Assembly (NCBI GenBank): GCA_045531585.1
Contig: JAZSEH010000064.1
Location: 1-37,363 of the forward strand
Direction of reading: 5' to 3'
DNA: 37,363 nucleotides
From: SIG587 sp045531585
GTDB taxonomy: Bacteria > Bacillota > Clostridia > Oscillospirales > Acutalibacteraceae
This document shows positions 15,870 through 23,807 of this stretch, piece after piece (the stretch's first letter is position 1; the number at the start of each line of letters is the position of its first letter). A program made the position numbers and the translations under genes. Below the pieces are notes generated by a model. That model made no database searches. It was not told the origin of the DNA and saw nothing but the letters and a program-made list of their open reading frames with translations.

Positions 15870-16543
15870 TCTATACCTATAACCGTCAGAGTATCTCCCA
15901 TTACCTTAAAATGAATATCATAACCTGCAAATGCCATACTGTATATCCGCTCGCTATCCTCCTGATAGGCAGGGCGTGGGTCCTCCGCAAGGCAGGCCAC
16001 CGCCGCAGCGCGCTTATCCTCGGGGAGCTTTTTCAAAAGTTCTTCGGAAAACTCCACCTCAAGGCGATGCTCGAATGTATCTGCGGTATACCCGGGGAGC
16101 GCCTCTGGGTGGGCATCGGCAAAGGGCAGGTAGGGTTTTATATCGTAAATAGGGGTGTTATTAAGCAGGTCAGCGCCCGAGACTATAATTACATCACCCT
16201 GATTTTCGGTGTGCTCCACTTTTAAAAGTTTTACGCAGGAAAGGCCTATGGAATTGGGCCTGAAGGGGGAACGGCTGGCGAATACCCCTACCCGTTTATT
16301 TCCCCCAAGACGGGGCGGACGAACGGTTGGGGTAAAGCCCGACCTGTGAGCAAGGGAAAAATCAAACAGCAACCATAAATGGGAAAAGCCCTCAATTTCC
16401 CTAAGAGCATCGGGGTGACGGAATTCAGGCTCAAACACTATTTTTCCCACAAGCTCACTAACTCTGCCGCTTTGCCTGGGGATACCGAATTTATCGGTAA
16501 AATCAGTATGAATATATGCTATAGGCTCAATAGTTCGTTTCAT
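15860..16543 (-). CDS. trmO: tRNA (N6-threonylcarbamoyladenosine(37)-N6)-methyltransferase TrmO
   Basis: SAM-dependent methylation of t6A37 in certain tRNAs. The 227 residues match the TrmO/YaeB (TsaA) family. Marks: IAYIHTDFTDKFGIPRQ near the N-terminus, the SHLWLLF segment, RPPRLGGNKRVGVFASRSPFRPNSIGLS (cofactor site), the GADLLNNTPIYDIKPYLPFAD motif, and the small C-terminal domain starting DPRPAYQ. ATG at 16543 follows AAAGGA; a longer frame to 16627 lacks a ribosome site. It is transcribed alone from a promoter about 130 bp upstream. Confidence 0.94.
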   Translation of the reverse strand: MKRTIEPIAYIHTDFTDKFGIPRQSGRVSELVGKIVFEPEFRHPDALREIEGFSHLWLLFDFSLAHRSGFTPTVRPPRLGGNKRVGVFASRSPFRPNSIGLSCVKLLKVEHTENQGDVIIVSGADLLNNTPIYDIKPYLPFADAHPEALPGYTADTFEHRLEVEFSEELLKKLPEDKRAAAVACLAEDPRPAYQEDSERIYSMAFAGYDIHFKVMGDTLTVIGIDKK

Positions 16544-16674
16544 TACACGTTTTCCTTTGCGGTGTTTAACATTGAAATTAAAATTTTCGCCACTAATTTC
16601 TTCCCTGCAAGCCCTTTGCATTTGCATAAATTTATCTATTACATCTTGCCTTGTAGTGAAGACTTCGTGGGTAC

Positions 16675-16703
16675 ATTATATGCTTGTGTCAAATTAGGAA
16701 CAA
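16675..16703 (-). promoter_or_regulatory. Promoter of trmO
   Basis: On the minus strand TTGTTC (16703-16698), 17-bp spacer, TATAAT (16680-16675). A TTGACA lies within the spacer but is too close to the -10. Nothing else is recognisable between trmO and the next gene. Confidence 0.5.
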
Positions 16704-16801
16704 ATTTATGTTTTTTGATTTTCAATATGATGTACAGGGTTGAAAAAACTGTAGACCCGCAAGATATCTATAATAAAGTGGAATTTCTATGCGACCATTT
16801 T

Positions 16802-17401
16802 CTATTCAATTCCCCAATCAAGCAAAACATTTGAACGTATTACACCTCGAATTCCAACTTCTTTCACTTCGTCTCGTTTAACATTATAAAAGAAAATATA
16901 TCTTATAATGTAATCGTTATCATTAAAAAAAATTCCACAATAATTATTTTTATAAACATCTTTATCAAGCATAACGGTAGTAAGCAGAAAAGAATCATAG
17001 TAATTCATTTTTTCATTTATATTTGGCATATCTGTATCTTCCCAAATATTATTCTCATGATAATAATAATCCTCAGAGTTATATTTAATATCGAGAACAA
17101 AAAACGTATGTGTTGCGGATTTTAATGTTATGGCTTTGTCTTTATCCCGATATTTAAAAGATATATCTTTATTTCCCTCAACATCAGCAAATTCTTCGAA
17201 GAATATTTGTGCTTCTTTTCCTCCGTTAAATTGAACATAATTGTTATTTAAAAAATCGTCTTTCGAATCAGTCTTTTTATAAGTTGAATTTCTTATATTT
17301 ATATAAATAAATGGTGAAAACAAAAAAATGGTGATGATAATAAATGATATTAATAAAAGAAAAAGTGTTCTTTTTTCCATCTTCTTAATGTCTAAATTCA
17401 T
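16802..17401 (-). CDS. Membrane-anchored protein of unknown function (third gene of the cassette)
   Basis: A 199-residue protein with no recognisable family. Residues about 12-35 form one hydrophobic helix after a short basic N-terminus; the rest is a soluble, Tyr-, Asp- and Asn-rich domain, predicted outside the membrane. The ribosome site AAGGTGATG is well placed. It follows the papain-like gene by 29 bp in an operon of three. Codons are AT-rich (AAT, TAT, ATA), unlike the flanking housekeeping genes, a sign of acquisition. As the last gene of a cassette of putative wall-acting proteins it could be an immunity, anchor or partner protein; this is inference. Confidence 0.72.
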   Translation of the reverse strand: MNLDIKKMEKRTLFLLLISFIIITIFLFSPFIYINIRNSTYKKTDSKDDFLNNNYVQFNGGKEAQIFFEEFADVEGNKDISFKYRDKDKAITLKSATHTFFVLDIKYNSEDYYYHENNIWEDTDMPNINEKMNYYDSFLLTTVMLDKDVYKNNYCGIFFNDNDYIIRYIFFYNVKRDEVKEVGIRGVIRSNVLLDWGIE

Positions 17402-17430
17402 TTATACCATCACCTTATATTTTTTTATAA

Positions 17431-18351
17431 TTATGCTATGGCATTAGAAAGAGCACGAATAAATCCTTTAGGTTCAATAACTTGAGAAGTTTCCAAAACA
17501 TTTTCTATCCTACTGTCATACGCAAATCCGGATTTTAATATTTCTTTTATATAATGCAGACAGTTATTAGTCAAAAGATTATATCCGCCATAATTTGAGC
17601 CTTCATAGTTTGTCGCAAGTATTATGCTTTGAGCGAAATTGCCTTTTATTGGGAAAAACTCCAAACCATCTGTATATAAATCAGCAGAATATCCCTCAGA
17701 CATATATAATTCTCTTAATCCCTTTAAAAGAGTATATTGTACTGTTTCCGACGATAAATTTCTATCTACATAAATTTTAGAATTTGCTTTCTTTTCTTTT
17801 ATGTTCTCGCCACCTGGAGTGTTGAATTCTGTCTTTATCCATTTATTACAATTAGATTTCAAAAAAACATATGAATGTCCAACTATTTCTAAGCCATCAT
17901 CCCCATACAAAGAAACATAAATAGCATCATAATCATCGACCCAATATGCCGAATCACCACAATCGTCCTGTCCGGTACTATTATAACTATACGAATAATA
18001 CTGCATACCTTCTACTGCAAAAGCAGAAGTGTTTTCATCAAGTGTCATAACCGATGCGGTTTGTGCTACAGGTTGTTCTTCGTCATTTGCAGAAAGAACT
18101 ACTATTCGATCCTCACTGATACCGATTGCGGCTGTGCCTCTGTCTGCAGCCGCCTGTGCTTCTTGCATAGTGCAAGACTTCCAACCCATATAGTTATTGG
18201 TTTTAATTGTGTCGTAAACGGTTTTCATATCACCCTGCGGTAATGCAACACCCATATTATCAAATATAGCTCTTGCTGTACTGAGTGAATCGTCTGCCTG
18301 TTCGTGCTTTAATGTGTTTTCTATTACATTATTATACTGTTTCTTGTTCAT
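17431..18351 (-). CDS. Protein with papain/CHAP-like features, possible cell-wall amidase or peptidase
   Basis: A 306-residue protein without a signal peptide. The N-terminal part (about 55-95) has GWKSCTMQEAQAAADRG then AAIGIS and IVVLSA, resembling the start of CHAP/amidase-type papain folds with Cys60, although no His is seen where the family usually has one. The C-terminal half has GHSYVFLKS and then LLTNNCLHYIKEIL, a His-before-Cys order like circularly permuted NlpC/P60-type domains. Both readings are inference. ATG at 18351 follows the strong site AAAGGAGGT; an extension to 18411 would run through that site. It lies 16 bp after the DUF1906-like gene and before a membrane protein, with AT-rich composition. 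Confidence 0.7.
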   Translation of the reverse strand: MNKKQYNNVIENTLKHEQADDSLSTARAIFDNMGVALPQGDMKTVYDTIKTNNYMGWKSCTMQEAQAAADRGTAAIGISEDRIVVLSANDEEQPVAQTASVMTLDENTSAFAVEGMQYYSYSYNSTGQDDCGDSAYWVDDYDAIYVSLYGDDGLEIVGHSYVFLKSNCNKWIKTEFNTPGGENIKEKKANSKIYVDRNLSSETVQYTLLKGLRELYMSEGYSADLYTDGLEFFPIKGNFAQSIILATNYEGSNYGGYNLLTNNCLHYIKEILKSGFAYDSRIENVLETSQVIEPKGFIRALSNAIA

Positions 18352-18367
18352 TTTTATTATACCTCCT

Positions 18368-19042
18368 TTACCACATATTTTCAAGGACTTTCTCATCTTT
18401 GGCATATACATCTTCTACCTGAATAAAATCAAAGATAGTAGTACCGCAAGACCAAAGAGAAATATCCTCAGGCTCTAATGCGGACGGGCAATAAGGCTCC
18501 CATTTTTCAGGCATACTATCAAGCTTAGGCTCGGTTGCCATAAAGAGTGCACCAAAGTAATTGGTGTCCTTGGTTGCCTGTGCATAGTGACTGCACTGAC
18601 GGTCAAAGTTGAAATTCTTTGACGAATCGGTATTACCGATAAATGCAGGGATATATCCGTTTGCTGAAATAACCTGTGCAAATGAAATCATCCAGTTATG
18701 ATTTACACTCCACTCAGGCTTAATTTCTGCAAACAATGCAATACCCTCATTTTGCGGAACGCCTAATTCCTTTGCAGCCTCTACTGCTTTTAGTGCATCT
18801 TCTGTACCATTTACACCCGACACCTTTGCTTCGGTAAGGTCACGAATAACCAAACCGATTTTGCAGTCCTTACCCTTTAAGAACTCAATTTCCTCGGCAG
18901 TGATTTCATCTTCACCACAAAGTGTTCTCATACAAAATAAAGGAAAGCACTTTTGTCTTTTTACCCAGTCATACATTGTATAACCATTCTTCAGCTTTTT
19001 GTTAATAGGTGTGGCTGAATTAACACCGAAAATAGTTTTCAT
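18368..19042 (-). CDS. DUF1906 (Rv2525c-like) glycoside-hydrolase-like protein
   Basis: A 224-residue protein resembling the GH25-like TIM-barrel domain DUF1906. Family-like features are the FGVNSATPI start, an ITAEEIEFLKGKDCKIGLVIRDL strand-helix, ALKAVEAAKELGVPQNEGIALFAEI (strand ending in an acidic residue), and NGYIPAFIGNTD. The C-terminus ISLWSC resembles the last barrel strand. Homologous domains are linked to peptidoglycan or cell-surface glycans. No signal peptide is present. ATG at 19042 is preferred because AAAGG is too close to the ATG at 19054 (228-residue version). First gene of a three-gene operon; the downstream gene starts 16 bp after its stop. Confidence 0.68.
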   Translation of the reverse strand: MKTIFGVNSATPINKKLKNGYTMYDWVKRQKCFPLFCMRTLCGEDEITAEEIEFLKGKDCKIGLVIRDLTEAKVSGVNGTEDALKAVEAAKELGVPQNEGIALFAEIKPEWSVNHNWMISFAQVISANGYIPAFIGNTDSSKNFNFDRQCSHYAQATKDTNYFGALFMATEPKLDSMPEKWEPYCPSALEPEDISLWSCGTTIFDFIQVEDVYAKDEKVLENMW

Positions 19043-19647
19043 TTTATATTTCATCCTTTCTATATTTTATTTTTTGATTAAAATGTAACTATTTTTTTGA
19101 AATCAGCGTCCCGATTTCTTGCAATTGCAACCTAATTATAAAAACAAACCCTGACAACTAGTGTCAGGGTTAAAAATATTTATTAAAATTTTTTAGAATT
19201 TTTAAAATCAAATGAAATAACAGACCTCAAAGCAGAAAAATTTCTGTTTTAAGGTCTGTTTTACGTCTTTGGTTTAAAATAAATTTCACAAATTTAGGGT
19301 ATGACAAAAATCATACAGTCATATTGAAAATCATACCACAAAAAATGCAGTTAAAAACTTTGTTTTTAAGCAGTTATATTACCAAAAGTATGACAGTTAT
19401 TCCTGTCTTGCCTTATTCGTTTGATAAAACAGGCAAGGATGAATGATTATTTGTCCCTATTGTAGCGCAAGCATAGCATAAAAGCGGCAAAAAATCAATG
19501 CGAAGCATTGTATTTATAATTCATGGCATTGTATTTATAATTCATGGCGAAGCCGCACCGAACTTATTACTTCTTACTTATTACTTCCCAAAAATCCCGC
19601 CAGGAGTTTTGGTTGAGGTAAGAGTGAAGAGGTAAGAAGTAATAAGT
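19043..19647. other. 600-bp non-coding region with hairpins and short repeats
   Basis: No gene is seen. Contents: ACCCTGACA/TGTCAGGGT hairpin (about 19149-19172), with T-rich DNA on its minus-strand 3' side; AACAGACCT/AGGTCTGTT long stem (about 19219-19262); GTATGA/TCATAC stem (about 19299-19336); three CAGTTA sites at 19348, 19371 and 19394; CTTGCCT/AGGCAAG stem (about 19408-19438); CAATGC/GCATTG stem (19496-19510); a 21-bp tandem repeat (19505-19546); and inverted 16-mers ACTTATTACTTCTTAC (about 19563) and GTAAGAAGTAATAAGT (about 19633). The promoter of the minus-strand cassette must lie near 19060-19150, but none is clear. Confidence 0.6.
19505..19546. repeat. Perfect 21-bp tandem duplication
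   Basis: The unit GCATTGTATTTATAATTCATG occurs at 19505-19525 and again, unchanged, at 19526-19546, with one more partial GGCG after it. It is non-coding. Confidence 0.85.
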
Positions 19648-19681
19648 AAAAATCCCGCCCACTTACGTGAACGGGATTTTT
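19648..19681 (-). terminator. Terminator of tRNA-Arg
   Basis: AAAAATCCCG (19648-19657) pairs with CGGGATTTTT (19672-19681). On the minus strand the stem ends in a T-run directly after the CCA end of the tRNA. Confidence 0.75.
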
Positions 19682-19757
19682 GGCGTCGCTAAGAGGATTT
19701 GAACCTCCGGCCTACCGCTTAGGAGGCGGTCGCTCTATCCAGCTGAGCTATAGCGAC
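19681..19757 (-). tRNA. tRNA-Arg (anticodon CCU)
   Basis: Acceptor arm GTCGCTA/TAGCGAC, D-arm GCTCAGCTGGATAGAGC, anticodon stem ACCGC/GCGGT with loop CTCCTAA (anticodon CCT, reading AGG), and T-arm with GTTCAAATCC. The genome encodes the CCA end (TGG at 19681-19683). Length is 77 nt. Gene ends of tRNA-Arg are common integration sites; the AT-rich cassette lies downstream of its 3' end, about 640 bp away. Confidence 0.95.
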
Positions 19758-19781
19758 AAATATTTTTCTTTGCAATTCAAT

Positions 19782-19810
19782 ATTTTACACCACCACCGCC
19801 GTTTTGTCAA
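19782..19810 (-). promoter_or_regulatory. Promoter of tRNA-Arg
   Basis: On the minus strand TTGACA (19810-19805), 17-bp spacer, TAAAAT (19787-19782). Confidence 0.7.
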
Positions 19811-19869
19811 TTAAAACGGCACAAAATTGCCATTAAAAATATTTTATATTTTTTTACCCAAAAAAATGC

Positions 19870-19918
19870 AAAATCTTAATTTTAACATCTTGAAAGAAAG
19901 AAGATTTTGGTATATAAT
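19870..19918 (+). promoter_or_regulatory. Promoter of the DUF1846 gene with an inverted repeat
   Basis: TTGAAA (19890-19895), 17-bp spacer, TATAAT (19913-19918). CAAAATCTT (about 19870-19878) and AAGATTTTG (about 19901-19909) are inverted copies that bracket the -35 and reach into the spacer; this could be an operator. Confidence 0.55.
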
Positions 19919-19948
19919 AATTATTGAATTTTATTTTTGGAGGCCGTT

Positions 19949-21433
19949 ATGGGGAAAATTGGCTTTGATAACGAAAAATATATAAAACTTCAGTCCGAGA
20001 ACATAAAGAAGCGTATTGATATGTTCGGCGGCAAGCTGTACCTTGAGTTCGGCGGCAAGCTGTTTGACGATTTCCACGCTTCCAGAGTTTTGCCCGGTTT
20101 TGCGCCCGATGCAAAGGTTAAGATGCTTCTTGAGCTTCGCGACCAGGCCGAAATTGTAATAGTTATCAATGCCGATGCCATTGAAAAGAACAAGCGCCGC
20201 GGTGACCTTGGCATTACCTATGACCTTGACGCTCTGCGCCTCATTGACGCCTTTCGAGGAATCGGACTTTATGTGGGCAGTGTGTGCATTACCCGCTATA
20301 ATTCCCAGCCTGCAGTTCAGGCCTTTGAAAAGCGCCTTACCATATTAGGAATTAAGGTTTACCGCCACTTCTCTATTCCCGATTACCCTGCAAACATTCC
20401 CCTTATTGTCAGTGATGAGGGTTTTGGTAAAAACGATTATATTGAGACCTCCCGTTCCCTTGTGGTAATTACTGCTCCCGGCCCCGGCAGCGGTAAAATG
20501 GCCACTTGTCTTTCCCAGCTTTACCACGAGCACAAGCGGGGTGTAACGGCGGGCTATGCTAAGTTTGAGACCTTCCCCATTTGGAACATACCTTTAAAGC
20601 ATCCCGTTAATATTGCTTATGAGGCAGCCACCGCTGACCTTGATGACGTTAATATGATAGATCCCTTCCATTTGGAGGAGTACGGTGTTACCACGGTAAA
20701 TTACAACCGAGATATTGAGATTTTTCCCGTGCTTAACGCCACAATGGAGAAAATTTTAGGAAAATCCCCCTATAAAAGTCCTACCGATATGGGTGTTAAT
20801 ATGGCAGGCTTCTGCATTACCGATGAGGAGGCGGTGCGTGCCGCCAGCGCTCAGGAGATAATACGCCGTTATTACGCCGCACTTTGCTCCAACCGTCAGG
20901 GTATGTCGGATAAAAGCGAGATTTACAAATTGGAGCTTTTAATGAGTCAAGTGAATACAAGTGTTGAGGACAGGCCGGTTGTTGCCGCCGCCCTTAAAAA
21001 GGCCGAGGACACAGGCGCTCCTGCCGTTGCTATGGAGCTTGAAAACGGAAAAATTATTACAGGTAAGACCTCGTCCCTCCTTGGCTCAAGCGCCGCTCTG
21101 CTCTTAAACGTATTAAAGGAGCTTGCGGGAATTGATGATAGTATAGAGCTTATTTCCCCCACTATTATCGAGCCTATTCAACAGCTTAAAATCAATCATA
21201 TGGGCAACCATAATCCCCGCCTTCATACCGATGAAGTTCTTATTGCCCTTTCCATCTGCGCCGCAACCGATGAAACTGCGGCAGCCGCAATGGCTCAGCT
21301 TGATAACCTGCGCGGACTTGAGGCACACTCCACCGTTATTTTATCCCGTGTGGACGAGCAGTGCTTCAGAAAGCTGGGTGTTAACATCACCTTTGAGCCT
21401 AACTATCAGACCAAAAAGCTTTATCATAATTAA
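19949..21433 (+). CDS. DUF1846 domain-containing protein
   Basis: A 494-residue cytosolic protein spanning the whole DUF1846 family length (about 490-505). Typical features are the start GFDNEKYIKLQSENIKKRI, the EFGGKLFDDFHASRVLPGF segment, a P-loop-like APGPGSGKMATCLSQ near residue 180, and the C-terminal NHNPRLHTDEVLIALSICAA. The P-loop-like motif suggests nucleotide binding; the function is not established. ATG at 19949 follows TTGGAGG (19937-19943); the in-frame TTG at 19937 belongs to that site. Pyruvate kinase follows after 74 bp, possibly with its own promoter. Confidence 0.93.
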   Translation: MGKIGFDNEKYIKLQSENIKKRIDMFGGKLYLEFGGKLFDDFHASRVLPGFAPDAKVKMLLELRDQAEIVIVINADAIEKNKRRGDLGITYDLDALRLIDAFRGIGLYVGSVCITRYNSQPAVQAFEKRLTILGIKVYRHFSIPDYPANIPLIVSDEGFGKNDYIETSRSLVVITAPGPGSGKMATCLSQLYHEHKRGVTAGYAKFETFPIWNIPLKHPVNIAYEAATADLDDVNMIDPFHLEEYGVTTVNYNRDIEIFPVLNATMEKILGKSPYKSPTDMGVNMAGFCITDEEAVRAASAQEIIRRYYAALCSNRQGMSDKSEIYKLELLMSQVNTSVEDRPVVAAALKKAEDTGAPAVAMELENGKIITGKTSSLLGSSAALLLNVLKELAGIDDSIELISPTIIEPIQQLKINHMGNHNPRLHTDEVLIALSICAATDETAAAAMAQLDNLRGLEAHSTVILSRVDEQCFRKLGVNITFEPNYQTKKLYHN

Positions 21434-21458
21434 GTGTTCTGCGTGCCGGGGTGTTTTT

Positions 21459-21486
21459 TTGACGTTTCGGCACATACTATTTATAT
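21459..21486 (+). promoter_or_regulatory. Possible promoter of pyk
   Basis: TTGACG (21459-21464), 16-bp spacer, TTATAT (21481-21486). A weak GTGCCG/CGGCAC stem flanks the -35. Read-through from the DUF1846 gene is also possible. Confidence 0.4.
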
Positions 21487-21507
21487 CAGTTACATCAGGT
21501 GATTTCT

Positions 21508-22929
21508 ATGCGCAAAACAAAAATAATATGTACCTTAGGTCCTGCCTGCGACAGCGAGCCCGTTTTAAGAAAGATGCTGCAAAACGGTATGAACATTGCT
21601 CGGCTTAACTTCTCCCATCAGGACCTTTCATACCACGCCGATAACATTGCTATGATTAAAAAGCTCAGAAGCGAGCTGAATATTCCCGTTGCCATTCTTC
21701 TTGACACCAAGGGTCCCGAAATACGCATTGGCCGTTTTAAAAACGGCGGTGTTACCCTGAACTCGGGTGACAAATTCACACTTACCACAAGGGACTGTGA
21801 GGGTGACGAAACAACGGTGCAGGTTAACTGCGCCATTCTCCCACAGCAGGTAAAGGCGGGAGACCTGCTCCTCCTTGATGACGGGCTTATTACCCTTGAG
21901 GTGGACAGTTCTACTGATACAGATATTTTAACCACCATTAAGGTTGGCGGTGAAATAAGCGGCAATAAGGGTGTTAACGTACCCGGCACACACATTGACC
22001 TTCCTTTCTTAAGTGAAAAAGACAAGCAGGACCTGCTTTTCGGTATTGAGCAGGACGTGGATTTTATTGCCGCCAGCTTTACCAGAAGCGCTGACGATAT
22101 TACCGAGATGCGTAATTTTGTAAACTATAACGGCGGTCACGATATAAGAATAATTGCCAAGATAGAAAACAGCGAGGGCATTGATAATTTTGATGACATT
22201 CTCTCGGTTGCGGACGGTATTATGGTAGCCCGCGGCGATATGGGTGTTGAGGTGGACTACGAAATGGTCCCCGGTATTCAAAAGCGCCTTATAAAGCAAT
22301 GCTACCGCTCGGGTAAAATGGTTATTACCGCAACACAGATGCTGGAAAGTATGATACACTCATTAAACCCCACCCGTGCCGAGATTAGTGACGTTGCCAA
22401 CGCCGTGTTTGACGGTACAAGCGCCGTAATGCTTTCGGGCGAGAGTGCTGTGGGTATAAATCCCCCAAGGGTGGTAAAGGTTATGGCGGATATTGCCCTG
22501 CAGGCCGAAAGGGATGCATTTTCAATGCACACCTTTGACCGTTTTTCCACCTCCACCGATACAGATGATATTACAGGTGCTATTTGTGACGCCACCTGCC
22601 GTGCCGCCCTTGACCTTAACGCCACCGCAATAATTGCCGTTACCAAAAACGGCGAGACCGCAAGGCTTATGTCAAAATATCGCCCCAACATTCCTGTGAT
22701 AGGCGCCACACCAAGTGAGAAAACCTACCACCAGCTTTCCCTTTCCTGGGGTGTTACCCCTGTGCTTGCACGCTATCAGGCCACCTCTGATGAGCTTTTC
22801 CGCCACGCGGTGGATTGCGCTAAAATGGTTGGTCTTGTTAAAAAGGGCGACCGTGTGGTTATAACCGCAGGTATTCCCCTTGGCATCAGCGGCACTACCA
22901 ATACACTGCGAGTACAGATTGTGGAATAA
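21508..22929 (+). CDS. pyk: Pyruvate kinase
   Basis: Last step of glycolysis: phosphoenolpyruvate and ADP to pyruvate and ATP. The 473 residues cover the A, B and C domains; the extra C-terminal PEP-utiliser-like domain found in Bacillus pyruvate kinases is absent. Clear motifs are TKIICTLGPA at the start, NIARLNFSH, LDTKGPEIR, the active-site IIAKIENSEGIDN (catalytic Lys and metal-binding Glu), VARGDMGVE, and ATQMLESMI. ATG at 21508 follows AGGTGAT; the upstream in-frame GTG at 21499 lies inside that site. A terminator follows. Confidence 0.98.
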   Translation: MRKTKIICTLGPACDSEPVLRKMLQNGMNIARLNFSHQDLSYHADNIAMIKKLRSELNIPVAILLDTKGPEIRIGRFKNGGVTLNSGDKFTLTTRDCEGDETTVQVNCAILPQQVKAGDLLLLDDGLITLEVDSSTDTDILTTIKVGGEISGNKGVNVPGTHIDLPFLSEKDKQDLLFGIEQDVDFIAASFTRSADDITEMRNFVNYNGGHDIRIIAKIENSEGIDNFDDILSVADGIMVARGDMGVEVDYEMVPGIQKRLIKQCYRSGKMVITATQMLESMIHSLNPTRAEISDVANAVFDGTSAVMLSGESAVGINPPRVVKVMADIALQAERDAFSMHTFDRFSTSTDTDDITGAICDATCRAALDLNATAIIAVTKNGETARLMSKYRPNIPVIGATPSEKTYHQLSLSWGVTPVLARYQATSDELFRHAVDCAKMVGLVKKGDRVVITAGIPLGISGTTNTLRVQIVE

Positions 22930-22945
22930 AAGACGACTAAACAAG

Positions 22946-22972
22946 AAAGCGAGGTGAAATTCACCTCGCTTT
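22946..22972 (+). terminator. pyk terminator
   Basis: AAAGCGAGGTGAA pairs with TTCACCTCGCTTT (22946-22972); about 11 bp of stem with a short T-run. Confidence 0.75.
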
Positions 22973-23141
22973 TGCTATGTATATATTGGTGTTATTATAC
23001 CTCTTCTTTCATATATAAGACCCTTGCTGCTCGGCACCCTCGCAACAAAAACTCCTTTTCACTATTTAATGGTGTGGAGTTGGTTTTTGGAGCATTGTCA
23101 TTAATATATTTAAACGAAAGTGCCTTTTTAATTTTGCCTTA

Positions 23142-23792
23142 TTATTTCAATTTCTGCAGTTTTAAAGTATTAGCAATAACTATAAGCTGCATTCCTTTTT
23201 CAAGAGGGAGTGAAGGATCAACCGTTGTGCTGATTCTATCACCAATTCGTATTGCAACAACGTTAACAGAATATTTTTTACGAAGGCTCAGTTCTATCAG
23301 CGTTTTACCAACCCATTCATCTCTTACATCAATTTCCACCATAGATACTTCATCGGAAAGCTCTATCATTTCCGAAAAGCCCGATGTAAGCAGATTTTTG
23401 GCAAGTCTTGTTCCCGATTCTTTTTCAGGGAAAATCACCCTGTCGGCACCCACACGGCTTAAAATCTTTTGATGCATTTCGTTTCCGCATTTCACAATAA
23501 CGGTGGGTACACCGGCTTCCTTGCAGAGTGTTACCGCCATAACGCTGGCTTCAAGATTACTTGCCATCGCAACAATAACAACATCGATATTGGATATGCC
23601 AAGTCTTTTCATTGCCTCAGGCTCAGTAATATCGGCACATTTACAAACAGGTATGGTTTCGATTGCATTATTGACATTGTTTTGGTCGATATCAACAGCC
23701 AGAACTTCTGCACCGTTATTTACAAGCTCCTCTGCAACTGCTTTTCCGTATCTACCGAGGCCTAATACGGCATAGGTTTTATTGATGCTCAT
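23142..23792 (-). CDS. ktrA: Potassium uptake regulatory subunit KtrA (RCK protein)
   Basis: Cytosolic gating ring subunit of a Ktr potassium channel/transporter. The 216 residues have an RCK-N Rossmann domain with the nucleotide motif GLGRYG near residue 11 and an acidic VDID at the end of strand 2, then an RCK-C domain (about 135-216), which in related proteins binds c-di-AMP. The length matches KtrA. It starts 15 bp after ktrB and is translated from the same mRNA. Confidence 0.94.
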   Translation of the reverse strand: MSINKTYAVLGLGRYGKAVAEELVNNGAEVLAVDIDQNNVNNAIETIPVCKCADITEPEAMKRLGISNIDVVIVAMASNLEASVMAVTLCKEAGVPTVIVKCGNEMHQKILSRVGADRVIFPEKESGTRLAKNLLTSGFSEMIELSDEVSMVEIDVRDEWVGKTLIELSLRKKYSVNVVAIRIGDRISTTVDPSLPLEKGMQLIVIANTLKLQKLK

Positions 23793-23807
23793 AATATATA
23801 TCCCTTC

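Noticed and set aside
19043..19680. Integrase or attachment-site duplication next to tRNA-Arg
   Set aside because: No integrase gene is in the window, and I could not find a copy of the tRNA 3' end on the far side of the AT-rich cassette.
23005..23131. Minus-strand open frame downstream of ktrA reading about 40 codons and ending in KEEV and a stop
   Set aside because: There is no ATG, GTG or TTG start near its 5' end and no ribosome site, and the frame is directly after the tandem ktrA stops. It might be a relic, but composition gives no real support.
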